A stretch of 64,000 nucleotides of DNA, from contig JJOH01000015.1 in the NCBI GenBank assembly GCA_000696115.1, forward strand, positions 247,740 to 311,739. Direction: 5' to 3'. This document shows positions 34,607 to 43,400 of the stretch, in pieces. The notes beneath the pieces were generated by a model. The model was given only the letters and a program-made list of their open reading frames with translations, did no database searches and had not been told where the DNA came from. Made by a program: the position numbers and the translations under genes. Position 1 is the stretch's first letter. Every line of letters starts with the position of its first letter. This DNA comes from Streptomyces olindensis (GTDB taxonomy: Bacteria > Actinomycetota > Actinomycetes > Streptomycetales > Streptomycetaceae).

Positions 34607-35966
34607 ACACCCCGATTCCTGCGGACGCCCAGGGCAGGTCGAGCAGTTCCGTCTCCTGCCCGGGACGTGTGCCCCCCGGTGGCACGACGGCCAGCGCGTC
34701 GGCCGCCGCGATGCCGCGGAGCATGGCCGGGCCGTTGTAGTGCAGCGGCACGGCCTCGTCTCCGCGCAGCACGACGGGAACGAGCCGGGTGTCGTACGGG
34801 TGCCCCTGCACGGCGTCCCTGAGCGGCATGGTGTACGGCTCCGGGGCCGGGCGGGCCGCGAGGGTCCGCAACAGCGGCTCGGCGAGGGTCAGCAGCCCGG
34901 AGACCGCGGCGAGCGGGTTGCCCGGCAGGCCGACGAGGTGCTGGGTCTCGCCGGTGCGGGCCAGCAGCATGGGGTGGCCGGGGCGCACCTGGACGCCGTC
35001 CACGAGGAGTTCGGCGCCGATCCGGCGCAGGGTGGGGTGGACGTGGTCGACCGGGCCCGCGGCGGTGCCGCCGGTGGTGACGATGACGTCGGCGCCGGCC
35101 GTGGCGATCGCCTCGTGCAGGGCGTCGGCGTCGTCGCGGATCCGTCGTACGGCGGTGACCTCGGCTCCGAGGGCGCGCAGCCAGGGCGGCAGCATCGGGC
35201 CGAGCGCGTCCCGGATCAGGCCGTCGTGCGGGCGTCCCTCGGTGAGCAGTTCGTCGCCGAGGACCAGGACCTCGACGCGGGGGCGGGGGACCGCGGTGAC
35301 CGTGTCGTATCCGGCCGCCGCGGCGAGTCCGAGGACGGCCGGGGTGACGAGGGTGCCGGCGGGGAGGAGCTGGTCGCCGCTGCGGCACTCCTGGCCGCGC
35401 GGGCGGATGTCCTGGCCGGGGACGACGTCCCGGGTGGCGTGCAGGCGGCCCTTGTCGTCGGTGCGGCCGTGCTCGCTGCGCAGGACGGCGGTGGTGTCCG
35501 GGGGGATGCGGGCGCCGGTGGCGATCCGGACGGCCTCGCCGTCGGTGAGGGGCGCGGGCGCGGCGTGCCCGGCCAGGACGCCCTCGTCCCGTACGACCCA
35601 GGGGGCGGGGCCGACGACCGCCCAGCCGTCCATCGCGGAGGTGTCGAACGAGGGGAGGTCGGTGAGGGCGTCGAGCGGGGCGGCCAGGGTGAGGCCGAGC
35701 GCCGCGTCGAGAGGCACGGAGACGGGGGCGCGACGGGCGGCCCGGGCGGCGCTCCGGGCGGCGCGTTCGGCGTGGGCACGGGCCTCGGGCCAGGGGGTGG
35801 CGTGGTGGCGGGTGTCCGGCCGGTGCGGCGTGCGGGTGCTGTCCGTCCCGCCGCGGGCCGCGGGGTCGGGCGGAGGATTGCCGTTGCTGTTCCTCACGAG
35901 GGCGAGCACCTCCTCGACGTCGAGGTCCTCGGCGTCCTCACCGGCGCGGGTGCCGTGCGGGGTCAT
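34596..35966 (-). CDS. moeA: Molybdopterin molybdotransferase MoeA
   Basis: 456 aa, longer than the usual 400-410 because of about 50 extra N-terminal residues (EDAEDLDVEEVLALVRN, then a Pro/Arg-rich linker). Core motifs: LPSFDTSAMDGWAVVG (domain with the conserved Asp/Ser), VRIATGARIPPDTTAVLRSE, RVEVLVLGDELL, and VIVTTGGTAAGPVDHVHPTL, where the usual TGGTSxG reads TGGTAAG. MoeA inserts molybdate into adenylylated molybdopterin. It overlaps the MobA-like gene upstream (ATGA) and the K+ channel gene downstream (GTGA). Confidence 0.88.
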   Translation of the reverse strand: MTPHGTRAGEDAEDLDVEEVLALVRNSNGNPPPDPAARGGTDSTRTPHRPDTRHHATPWPEARAHAERAARSAARAARRAPVSVPLDAALGLTLAAPLDALTDLPSFDTSAMDGWAVVGPAPWVVRDEGVLAGHAAPAPLTDGEAVRIATGARIPPDTTAVLRSEHGRTDDKGRLHATRDVVPGQDIRPRGQECRSGDQLLPAGTLVTPAVLGLAAAAGYDTVTAVPRPRVEVLVLGDELLTEGRPHDGLIRDALGPMLPPWLRALGAEVTAVRRIRDDADALHEAIATAGADVIVTTGGTAAGPVDHVHPTLRRIGAELLVDGVQVRPGHPMLLARTGETQHLVGLPGNPLAAVSGLLTLAEPLLRTLAARPAPEPYTMPLRDAVQGHPYDTRLVPVVLRGDEAVPLHYNGPAMLRGIAAADALAVVPPGGTRPGQETELLDLPWASAGIGVCFT

Positions 35967-36934
35967 CCGGCGTCCGGGCGGGTGTCGGGCGTGGCGTCGG
36001 GGGCGACGTCGGGCTGGGCCGAGGCCGCGGACGGGTCCTGCGCGGTGCTCTCCTCCGCCCAGCGGGCCGCGAGGGCCGCGGCCTTGCGGGACGCCTCGGC
36101 GACCGCCTCGGGGCCTCCACCGGCCCGTGCGGCCGCGTAGCCGACGAGGAAGGTGGTCAGCGGCGCCGCGGGCCGGTCCACACCGTGGGCGGCGTCGCGG
36201 GCGAGGTCGAGCAGGGCGCGGGTGTCGACGTCGAGGTCGATCCCCAGTTCGTCCTTGACGGCGGAAATCCATTCATCCAACACGTGACCATGCTCCCTGA
36301 TGCGTGCCCTGGCGGTGGCGATGTCGTCCCAGGTGTCGCAGTCGAACGACGCGACGGGATCGGGGACGCGGGTGAGATCCAGCTCGGCGACGAGGCGCCG
36401 CAGCGGGAGGCCGTCTAGACCGCCGTGTCTCCCGGTGAGGAGGTCCAGCGTCTCGTGCAGGCGGCGCGTGCGGTACGCGGCCACGAGCGGCTGGTCGCGG
36501 CCGTCGGGGTCGGTCAGCAGCACGCCGTCGGCCCCGCTGGTGCGGAGCGTGCCCAGCAGCCGCTCGACGGTCCGCTCCCGGAGGAACGGCAGGTCGGCGG
36601 AGAGCACCACGATGTGCTCCGCGGTGACGGGCCGCAGCCCGGCGCCGAGCGCGGCGAGCGGGCCGCCGCCGGGCGGGTCCTCACGGGCCCAGGTCACGGG
36701 GCGTGCGGTCGGCCGGGGCGCGGCGACGACGACGGTGGTACGGGCGCCGCCGCACGCGGCGAGCACACGGTCGAGCAGGGCCCGCCCGCCCACGCGCACA
36801 CCGGGTTTGTCGGTGCCGCCGAGACGCCGGGCGGCACCACCGGCGAGCACGACGGCGTCGTACGCGGCGGGGTCCGCCCCTCGCGCGGGGCCGGGGCCGG
36901 CGCCGGGTTCTCCGGGGGGCTCGTAGGCGGTCAC
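35963..36934 (-). CDS. MobA-like NTP transferase fused to a DUF6457-type domain
   Basis: 323 aa from GTG 36934. The N-terminal two-thirds are a MobA/molybdenum-cofactor guanylyltransferase-like nucleotidyltransferase: VVLAGGAARRLGGTDKPGVRVGG, HIVVLSADLPFL, DGRDQPLVAAY. The C-terminal part (about 215-300: VLDEWISAVKDELGIDLDVD, LDLARDAAHGVDRPAAPLTTFLVGYAAARAGG) is the small helical DUF6457 domain often encoded next to molybdenum cofactor genes. A fusion of both in one chain and overlap with moeA support a role in attaching GMP or CMP to molybdopterin. Confidence 0.85.
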   Translation of the reverse strand: MTAYEPPGEPGAGPGPARGADPAAYDAVVLAGGAARRLGGTDKPGVRVGGRALLDRVLAACGGARTTVVVAAPRPTARPVTWAREDPPGGGPLAALGAGLRPVTAEHIVVLSADLPFLRERTVERLLGTLRTSGADGVLLTDPDGRDQPLVAAYRTRRLHETLDLLTGRHGGLDGLPLRRLVAELDLTRVPDPVASFDCDTWDDIATARARIREHGHVLDEWISAVKDELGIDLDVDTRALLDLARDAAHGVDRPAAPLTTFLVGYAAARAGGGPEAVAEASRKAAALAARWAEESTAQDPSAASAQPDVAPDATPDTRPDAG

Positions 36935-37020
36935 GCCTCGAGTATGCGTGCCCCCGCGATCACAGGGAACGCGGGGGAACCGGCGCGATCACGGGCGCCT
37001 GCTCAGGCCGGGAACAGGAA

Positions 37021-38406
37021 TCACAGCGTCCGCAGCAGCACCGCCGGTTGCTCCACGCAGTCCGCCACGTACCGCAGGAATCCGCCCGCCACGCCGCCGT
37101 CGCACACCCGGTGGTCGAAGGTGAGCGAGAGCTGGACGACCTGCCGCACCGCCAGCTCGCCCTCGTGCACCCACGGCTTGGGGACGATGCGGCCGACACC
37201 GAGCATGGCGGCCTCGGGGTGGTTGATGATCGGTGTGGAGCCGTCGACGCCGAAGACCCCGTAGTTGTTCAGCGTGAAGGTCCCGCCGGTGAGGTCCGCG
37301 GGTGTCAGCGTCCCGGCGCGGCCCGCCTCGGTCAGCCGGGCGAACTCCGCGGTGAGCGACTCGGCGTCGCGGGCGTGCGCGTCCCGTACGACCGGGACGA
37401 CGAGCCCTCGGTCGGTCTGCGCCGCGAAGCCCAGGTGCACGTGGTCGAACCGGACGACCTCCCGGGCCTCCGCATCCACCGTGGCGTTGAGCTCCGGGAA
37501 GCGGGCGAGCGCCGCCGTGCAGATCCGGGCCAGCAGGGCCAGGAGGGAGATCTTCGGTCCGCCGGCCGCGTTCATGGCCGTGCGGGCCCGCATCAGTTCC
37601 GTGGCGTCGGCGTCGACCCAACAGGTCGCGTCCGGGATCTCCCGGCGGCTGCGCGCCAGCTTGTCGGCGACGGCGCCGCGAACGCCCTTGAGCGGGGTGC
37701 GGGTCTCGCCGAGGGCCGTGGTGGCCGGGGGCCGCGGTGCGGTGACCGGCGCGGTGGCCGGGCTCGTCACCTGCGGCACGCCGGCGTGCGGCCCGGCCGC
37801 CGGAGCCGCCGCGCCCGCCGGGGCGGCGGCCCGCAGGGCGTACTCGACGTCCGCCCGCAGGATCAGCCCGTCGGGGCCGGAGCCGGTCAGCTCCCGCAGG
37901 TCGATGCCGTTCTGCCGGGCCAGCCGACGCACCAGGGGCGAGATCACGGGGACGGGGCCGTCCTCCGCCTCGGCGTCCCCGGCCCGGCCGTTCACCGCCG
38001 CCGGGACGGCAGCGCCCCGGCCGTCGACCGCCTCCGTCACCGGCCGCCCCGGCCGCACCCGGCGTCGCCGCGCGGGCGCCTCCGCGGTGCCGTACCCGAC
38101 GAGGACGTTGCCCGAGCCCTCGCTCCGGGATCCCGCCGTGCCGTCGCCGGACGGCGGGCGCTCCCCCACCGCCACCGTGATCAGCGGCGCCCCGACGGGC
38201 AGCTCCTGGCCCTCCTCGCCGAAGCGGGCCGTGACCACGCCGCCGTAGGGGCAGGGCACCTCGACCATCGCCTTGGCCGTCTCCACCTCGACGACCGGCT
38301 GGTCGACGGCGACGACGTCACCCACCTCGACCAGCCAGCGCACGATCTCCGCCTCGGTCAGCCCCTCACCGAGGTCGGGCAGCTTGAACTCCAGCACCTG
38401 TGCCAT
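37021..38406 (-). CDS. bkdH: Branched-chain 2-oxo acid dehydrogenase E2, cluster 2
   Basis: 461 aa from ATG 38406, overlapping the E1 beta stop by one base (TGATG). Lipoyl domain 1-75 with Lys45 (VETAKAMVEVPCPYGG), subunit-binding domain (VRRLARQNGIDLRELTGSGPDGL), Ala/Pro linkers, and catalytic domain ending SLTFDHRVCDGGVAGG with the active-site His and Asp. Same domain order as the cluster 1 E2 but clearly diverged, so this is an old paralogue, not a recent copy. The symbol follows the second Streptomyces cluster (bkdFGH) and is by analogy. Confidence 0.9.
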   Translation of the reverse strand: MAQVLEFKLPDLGEGLTEAEIVRWLVEVGDVVAVDQPVVEVETAKAMVEVPCPYGGVVTARFGEEGQELPVGAPLITVAVGERPPSGDGTAGSRSEGSGNVLVGYGTAEAPARRRRVRPGRPVTEAVDGRGAAVPAAVNGRAGDAEAEDGPVPVISPLVRRLARQNGIDLRELTGSGPDGLILRADVEYALRAAAPAGAAAPAAGPHAGVPQVTSPATAPVTAPRPPATTALGETRTPLKGVRGAVADKLARSRREIPDATCWVDADATELMRARTAMNAAGGPKISLLALLARICTAALARFPELNATVDAEAREVVRFDHVHLGFAAQTDRGLVVPVVRDAHARDAESLTAEFARLTEAGRAGTLTPADLTGGTFTLNNYGVFGVDGSTPIINHPEAAMLGVGRIVPKPWVHEGELAVRQVVQLSLTFDHRVCDGGVAGGFLRYVADCVEQPAVLLRTL

Positions 38407-39410
38407 CAGCTCTCGGCCTCCCACTGCAGGCGCCCCACGGCGTCCAGGATCCGGTCCACGCCGGGCAGGTGGTGACGCTCCAGCATCGGCGGCGGGTACG
38501 GGACGTCGAACCCGGCCACGCGCAGCACCGGCGCCTCCAGGTGGTGGAAGCAGCGCTCCGTGACCCGGGCCGCGATCTCCCCGCCCGGGCCCCCGAAGGA
38601 GCCCGACTCGTGGACGACGACCGCGCGTCCCGTCCGCCGCACCGAGGCGCAGACCGTCGCGTCGTCGAACGGCACCAGGGAGCGCAGGTCGACCACTTCG
38701 AGGTCCCAGCCCTCGGCCCGGGCCGCCTCGGCCGCCTCCATGCAGACGGGTACGGACGGCCCGTACGTGATGAGCGTGGCGCTCCGGCCCGAGCGCCGCA
38801 CCACCGCGCGGCCTATCGGCTCAACGGGCGTGGGCTCCTCGGGGTTCCAGGAGTCCTTCGACCAGTACAGCCGCTTCGGCTCCAGGAACACGACCGGGTC
38901 GTCGGAGGCGATGGACGCGCGCAGCAGCCCGTAGGCGTCGGCGACGGTCGCGGGCGTGACGACATGGAGCCCCGGAGTCGCCATGTAGTACGCCTCGGAG
39001 GAGTCGCTGTGGTGCTCGACGCCGCCGATGCCGCCGCCGTAGGGGATGCGGATGGTGATCGGCAGGGGCATGGCGCCGCGGGTGCGGTTGCGCATGCGGG
39101 AGACGTGCGAGATGAGCTGCTCGAACGCCGGGTAGGCGAACGCGTCGAACTGCATCTCCACGACCGGGCGCAGGCCGTACATGGCCATGCCGACGGCCGT
39201 GCCGAGGATGCCCGCCTCGGCGAGCGGGGTGTCCGTGCAGCGGTCCTCGCCGAACTCCTTGGCGAGGCCGTCGGTGACGCGGAAGACGCCGCCTAGGGTG
39301 CCGACGTCCTCGCCCATGACGTGCACGGCGGGGTCGGCGGCCATCGCGTCGCGCAGCGCGCGCGTGAGGGCCTGCGCCATGGTGGCCGGCTTGACGGCGA
39401 CGGTGGTCAT
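38406..39410 (-). CDS. bkdG: Branched-chain 2-oxo acid dehydrogenase E1 beta, cluster 2
   Basis: 334 aa from ATG 39410, overlapping the E1 alpha stop as ATGA; an internal ATG at 39380 is a less likely start. Motifs: VHVMGEDVGTLGGVFRVTDGL, EAGILGTAVGMAMYGLRPVVEMQF, MRNRTRGAMPLPITIRIPYGGG, EHHSDSSEAYYMATPGLHVVTP. Gene order and coupling are the same as in cluster 1 but with tighter overlaps. Confidence 0.92.
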   Translation of the reverse strand: MTTVAVKPATMAQALTRALRDAMAADPAVHVMGEDVGTLGGVFRVTDGLAKEFGEDRCTDTPLAEAGILGTAVGMAMYGLRPVVEMQFDAFAYPAFEQLISHVSRMRNRTRGAMPLPITIRIPYGGGIGGVEHHSDSSEAYYMATPGLHVVTPATVADAYGLLRASIASDDPVVFLEPKRLYWSKDSWNPEEPTPVEPIGRAVVRRSGRSATLITYGPSVPVCMEAAEAARAEGWDLEVVDLRSLVPFDDATVCASVRRTGRAVVVHESGSFGGPGGEIAARVTERCFHHLEAPVLRVAGFDVPYPPPMLERHHLPGVDRILDAVGRLQWEAES

Positions 39411-40558
39411 CGGTGCGTGCCCCCCTCGGGCTCGGCGTCGGCCTCGGCCTCCAGCTCGGCCCGCAGCTGGGCCTGCTGCTCGCGCAGCTGCGGGGTGGGC
39501 TCGGCGTAGACGTGGGTGAACAGGTCCATGGGGTCCAGGGCCGGGTCCTGGTTCATGCGCTCGCGCAGGGCCGCCGCCATGGTCTCGGCGTCCTGCCGGG
39601 CGGCCTCGACGCCGGCCTCGTCGAGCAGGCCGCGCGTGGTCAGCTCCCGCTCCAGCAACTGGATCGGGTCGTGGGCGCGCCAGGTCTCGACCTCGGCGTC
39701 GCCGCGGTAGCGGGTCGCGTCGTCGGCGTTGGTGTGGGCGTCGACGCGGTACGTGATGGCCTCGACGAGGGTGGGGCCGCCGCCCTCGCGCGCGTGCCGC
39801 ACGGCGTCGGAGAGCACCTCGTGCACGGCGGCGGCGTCGTTGCCGTCGACCAGGCGGCCGGGCATGCCGTAGCCGACGGCCTTGTGGGCCAGCGACGGGG
39901 CCGCGGTCTGCTTGGCGAGCGGGACGGAGATCGCGAAGCCGTTGTTCTGCACGAGGAAGACGACGGGGGCCTGCCAGACGGCGGCGAAGTTCAGCGCCTC
40001 GTGGAAGTCGCCCTCGCTGGTGCCGCCGTCGCCGACCATGGCCAGCGCGACGACGTCGTCGCCCTTGAGGCGGGCGGCGTGCGCGAGACCCACCGCGTGC
40101 GGCAGCTGGGTGGCGAGCGGCGTGCACAGCGGGGCGACCCGGTGCTCGTAGGGGTCGTAGCCGGTGTGCCAGTCGCCGCGCAGCAGGGTCAGCGCCTCGA
40201 CGGGGTCCACCCCGCGGGCCACCACGGCGAGCGTGTCGCGGTAGCTCGGGAAGAGCCAGTCCTGCTCCTTCAGGACCAGCGCGGCGGCGACCTCGCAGGC
40301 CTCCTGGCCGGTCGTGGAGGGGTAGACCGCGAGACGGCCCTGCTTGGTGAGGGCGGTGGCCTGCGCGTTGTAGCGGCGGCCCTTCACCAGCTCCGCGTAG
40401 AGCCGGCGCAGCAGCTCCGGGTCGGCCTTCGCGGCCGCCTCGGTGCCGAGGACGCGGTACGGCTCGGCGTCGGGCAGCAGCGGCGCGGGATCCATGCGCG
40501 GCTGCCAGGCGGGCGGCGGGGTCGGCCGGTACGCGCCCCGCTGCTCCATGACCGTCAT
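39407..40558 (-). CDS. bkdF: Branched-chain 2-oxo acid dehydrogenase E1 alpha, cluster 2
   Basis: 383 aa from ATG 40558 with GAGGAGGT before it. Thiamine diphosphate motif MVGDGGTSEGDFHEALNFAAV through FLVQNNGFAISVP; phosphorylation-loop-like YRVDAHTNADDATRYR. It lacks the Lys/Thr-rich leader of the cluster 1 subunit. First gene of the operon, divergent from an Lrp/AsnC gene; the 172-base gap carries two symmetrical sites (40616-40629 and 40657-40692). Confidence 0.92.
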   Translation of the reverse strand: MTVMEQRGAYRPTPPPAWQPRMDPAPLLPDAEPYRVLGTEAAAKADPELLRRLYAELVKGRRYNAQATALTKQGRLAVYPSTTGQEACEVAAALVLKEQDWLFPSYRDTLAVVARGVDPVEALTLLRGDWHTGYDPYEHRVAPLCTPLATQLPHAVGLAHAARLKGDDVVALAMVGDGGTSEGDFHEALNFAAVWQAPVVFLVQNNGFAISVPLAKQTAAPSLAHKAVGYGMPGRLVDGNDAAAVHEVLSDAVRHAREGGGPTLVEAITYRVDAHTNADDATRYRGDAEVETWRAHDPIQLLERELTTRGLLDEAGVEAARQDAETMAAALRERMNQDPALDPMDLFTHVYAEPTPQLREQQAQLRAELEAEADAEPEGGTHR

Positions 40559-40615
40559 GACGGCACCTCCTCGTGGGAGCTTCGAGAGGCACGTCGGCTG
40601 TGACACGCCTCACCT

Positions 40616-40629
40616 ACCGATTGTTCGGT
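40616..40629. promoter_or_regulatory. ACCGA-N4-TCGGT operator-like site before BCKDH cluster 2
   Basis: ACCGA-TTGT-TCGGT is symmetric in its arms and lies 58 bases upstream of the cluster 2 E1 alpha start. The same arms, spaced by 8 bases, occur in the paa-type divergent promoter at 43401-43418, next to a TetR gene, suggesting related control. Confidence 0.5.
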
Positions 40630-40656
40630 CGTCGGCACATTTTGGCTACGGGTGAC

Positions 40657-40692
40657 CTCAGGCTGTGGACAAACGGTTCTCCACAGCCTGAG
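40657..40692. promoter_or_regulatory. 13-bp perfect inverted repeat before the Lrp/AsnC gene
   Basis: CTCAGGCTGTGGA and TCCACAGCCTGAG flank a 10-base spacer. The right arm ends 38 bases before the Lrp start. It could be an autoregulatory site for the Lrp protein; as RNA it would also form a strong hairpin in the leader. The left arm contains TGTGGACAA (40664-40672), which read on the minus strand is a consensus Streptomyces DnaA box. Confidence 0.55.
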
Positions 40693-40730
40693 ATGGACGC
40701 AGTACGTCCATGACAGGGAGGCGGGCGCAG

Positions 40731-41231
40731 GTGGCATCTGAACAAATGGCCGAGAGCCCGGAGGACAGCGGTGCGCTGCCGCCGGCGCGGCCCCTGGACG
40801 CCATCGACCAGGACATCCTGCGCATGCTCCAGGCGGACGGCCGCGCCTCGATACGGTCGGTCGCCGAGCGGGTCCACGTCTCGCGCGCGAACGCCTACGC
40901 CCGCATCAACCGGCTCGTCGAGGACGGCGTCATCCGCGGCTTCGGCGCCCGCGTCAACCACGAGCGGGCCGGTCAGGGCACGTCCGCGTACATCACCCTG
41001 AAGATCGTCCAGAACTCCTGGCGCACGGTGCGCGAGCAGCTCAGACAGCTGCCCGGCGCCTCCCACATCGCCCTGGTGGGCGGGGACTTCGACGTGCTGC
41101 TGCTGGTGCACGTGTCGGACAACCGGGCCCTGCGCGAGCTGGTGCTGACCCGGCTGCAGGCGATCCCGGAGGTGCTGAGCACGCGCACGCTGCTGGTGTT
41201 CGAGGAGGAGGACCTGGAGCCGCAGGGCTGA
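40731..41231 (+). CDS. bkdR: Lrp/AsnC family regulator, probable regulator of bkd genes
   Basis: 166 aa from GTG 40731 (GGGAGG upstream); ATG 40710 is the alternative. AsnC-type HTH: LDAIDQDILRMLQADGRASIRSVAERVHVSRANAYARINRLVEDGVI; the C-terminal RAM/ligand domain includes HIALVGGDFDVLLLVHVSDNRALRELV. Lrp proteins bind amino acids or keto acids. Its head-to-head position with the BCKDH operon matches the bkdR arrangement known in Streptomyces and pseudomonads, so it probably controls branched-chain keto acid oxidation. The symbol rests on context. Confidence 0.82.
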   Translation: MASEQMAESPEDSGALPPARPLDAIDQDILRMLQADGRASIRSVAERVHVSRANAYARINRLVEDGVIRGFGARVNHERAGQGTSAYITLKIVQNSWRTVREQLRQLPGASHIALVGGDFDVLLLVHVSDNRALRELVLTRLQAIPEVLSTRTLLVFEEEDLEPQG

Positions 41232-41243
41232 GCCGGGCCGGGC

Positions 41244-41834
41244 TCAGGCGTCCTTCCGGAGCCCGCCGAACGCCAGCTGCACCACCGCGTCGGCCACCTC
41301 GCGCTCGCTCATGCCCCGCCCGCCCGGCTTGTACCACTCCACGATCGAGTTGATCATGCCGAAGACCAGCCGGGTCACCAGCCGGACCTCTATGTCGCCC
41401 CGCACGTCCCCGTCCGCCGCCGCGGCCTTCAGCAGGTCGGCGACCCGGTGGTCGAAGTCGCGGCGGCGCTCCAGGGCCCACCGCTCGGTGTCGGTGTTGC
41501 CGCGCACCCGCAGCAGCAGCGTCACGTAGGGCAGCTCGACTATGAGCACCTCGACCATGCGCCGCACGACGTACTCCAGGCGCTCGGCGGCGCGCCCCAC
41601 GCGCGCGTGCTCCTCGTCGAGGATCCCGAAGAGGCCGTCCAGGGCCCGGCTCACGGCCCGGCGCAGCAGCTCCTCCTTGCCGGTGACGTGGTGGTAGATC
41701 GACGACTTGGAGATGCCGGCCGCCTTGGAGAGGTGCTCCATGGAGGTGCCGTCGTAGCCGCGCTCGTTGAACACCCGGACGGCGACGGACAGCAGGGTGT
41801 CCGGGGTGTAGGTGTCGCGCTTGGCGGTGGTCAT
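41244..41834 (-). CDS. TetR/AcrR family regulator, coupled to 3-hydroxyacyl-CoA dehydrogenase
   Basis: 196 aa. HTH: DTLLSVAVRVFNERGYDGTSMEHLSKAAGISKSSIYHHVTGKEELLRRAV. The ligand domain (about 60-190: FGILDEEHARVGRAAERLEYVV, MINSIVEWYKPGGRGMSEREVADAVVQLAFGG) is of the TetR_C_33/KstR2-like type common in acyl-CoA-responsive regulators. Its start overlaps the dehydrogenase stop (ATGA), so it is the second gene of that operon. It is a good candidate to bind the palindrome at 43401-43418, with an aryl- or acyl-CoA as inducer, as with PaaR. Confidence 0.88.
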   Translation of the reverse strand: MTTAKRDTYTPDTLLSVAVRVFNERGYDGTSMEHLSKAAGISKSSIYHHVTGKEELLRRAVSRALDGLFGILDEEHARVGRAAERLEYVVRRMVEVLIVELPYVTLLLRVRGNTDTERWALERRRDFDHRVADLLKAAAADGDVRGDIEVRLVTRLVFGMINSIVEWYKPGGRGMSEREVADAVVQLAFGGLRKDA

Positions 41835-43348
41835 GGGGCGGTGCCCTCCCGCTGGTCGGAGGCGTGGGCGTGGCGGTACAGCGCGAGGGACGGCGCGTAG
41901 CGGCCGGAGGGGTCGCGCAGGTGCAGGTCGTCCAGGAGGGCGTAGGCCCAGGAGCGGCCGAGCCGGCGGCTCCACTCGAAGGGGCCCAGGGGGTAGTTGA
42001 CGCCGAGGCGCATCGCGGTGTCGATGTCCTCCTCGGTGGCGACGCCCTTGGCGACGGCGTCGTGCGCGAGGTCGATGATCCGGGCGACCGTGCGGGCGAC
42101 GATCATGCCGGGGACGTCGCCGATGACGGTGACCTTCTTGCCGAGCGCCTGGAAGAGGCCGGTGGCCTCGGCGAGGGTCTGGGGGGCGGTGTCCTGGGAG
42201 GCGGACAGGGCGATCCGGGTCGCCTTGCGGTAGTCCAGGGCGAGGTCGAAGTAGACGACGTCCCGGAACTCCACGGAGGTCTGCCCGTCGGCGAGGACGA
42301 GCTGGCCGCCGCTCGGCAGCACCAGGCGGGTGCCGTTGTCCTCGTCCTCCTCGCGGACCGGGATGCCCGCCTCGCGGATCAGCGCGAGCAGGTCGGAGGC
42401 CGGGCCCAGGTCGCCCTCGGCGACGACGTAGGCGGGCGGCTGCCGCTGCTCGGCGGTGTCCGGCTCGGGCCGCTCGGCGCCGCCGCCGTAGTCGTACCAG
42501 CCCTGCCCCGTCTTGCGGCCCAGCCGGCCGGACTCGACCAGGCGGCGCTGGGCGAGGGACGGGGTGAAGCGCACGTCCTGGAAGAAGGACTCCCAGACCG
42601 ACCGCGTCACCGACTCGTTGACGTCCTGGCCGATCAGGTCGGTCAGCTCGAACGCGCCCATCCGGAAACCGCCCGACTCGCGCAGCACGGCGTCGATGGT
42701 GGCGGGGTCGGCGCCCTGCGCCTCGTACACCGCGAAGGCCTCGGCGTAGAAGGGCCGGGCGATGCGGTTGACGATGAAGCCGGGGGTGTCCGCGCAGGCG
42801 ACCGGCGCCTTGCCCCAGGCGCGGGCCGTCTCGTACGCGCGCGTGGCGTACGTGACGTCGGTGGCGAACCCGGAGACGACCTCGACCAGCGGCAGCAGCG
42901 GGGCGGGGTTGAAGAAGTGCAGGCCGACGAAGCGGCCGGGGGCGCGCAGGGCGCCGCCGATGGCGGTGACGGACAGCGACGAGGTGTTGGTGGCGAGCAG
43001 GCAGTCGTCGTCGACGATGTCCTCCAGCGCGCGGAACAGCTCCTGCTTGACGTCCAGGCGCTCCAGGACGGCCTCGACCACCAGGGCGCAGTCGGTGAGG
43101 TCGGCGAGGTCGTCGGCGGGCAGCAGCCGGGCGCGGGCGGCGTCCCGGTCGGCGCCGGTGAGCCGGTCCTTCTCGACAAGCCGGTCCAGGCGGGCCCCGA
43201 TCGCGTCGGCGGCCTCCCGCGCCCGCCCGGGCACCGCGTCGTACAGCCGTACGGGATGGCCCGCGACCAGCGCGACCTGGGCGATTCCCTGGCCCATGGT
43301 GCCGGTGCCGACGACGGCCACGGGGCTGCTGAGGTCCAGTGCTGTCAT
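41831..43348 (-). CDS. paaH: 3-hydroxyacyl-CoA dehydrogenase, PaaH type
   Basis: 505 aa. Rossmann NAD site VAVVGTGTMGQGIAQVALVAG; VVEAVLERLDVKQELFRALEDI; catalytic His region FVGLHFFNPAPLLPLVEVVSG; then two copies of the C-terminal helical domain (GFIVNRIARPFYAEAF and MIVARTVARIIDLAHDAVAKGVATEEDIDTAM with GPFEW). A double C-terminal domain and about 500 aa are typical of PaaH-class enzymes that oxidise 3-hydroxyadipyl-CoA in phenylacetate breakdown. It shares a divergent operator with paaN. Confidence 0.88.
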   Translation of the reverse strand: MTALDLSSPVAVVGTGTMGQGIAQVALVAGHPVRLYDAVPGRAREAADAIGARLDRLVEKDRLTGADRDAARARLLPADDLADLTDCALVVEAVLERLDVKQELFRALEDIVDDDCLLATNTSSLSVTAIGGALRAPGRFVGLHFFNPAPLLPLVEVVSGFATDVTYATRAYETARAWGKAPVACADTPGFIVNRIARPFYAEAFAVYEAQGADPATIDAVLRESGGFRMGAFELTDLIGQDVNESVTRSVWESFFQDVRFTPSLAQRRLVESGRLGRKTGQGWYDYGGGAERPEPDTAEQRQPPAYVVAEGDLGPASDLLALIREAGIPVREEDEDNGTRLVLPSGGQLVLADGQTSVEFRDVVYFDLALDYRKATRIALSASQDTAPQTLAEATGLFQALGKKVTVIGDVPGMIVARTVARIIDLAHDAVAKGVATEEDIDTAMRLGVNYPLGPFEWSRRLGRSWAYALLDDLHLRDPSGRYAPSLALYRHAHASDQREGTAP

Positions 43349-43400
43349 GTGCGCGATCCTCCCGCACGGGGTTTTCCACAGATGCGGCGGACCCCCTTGA

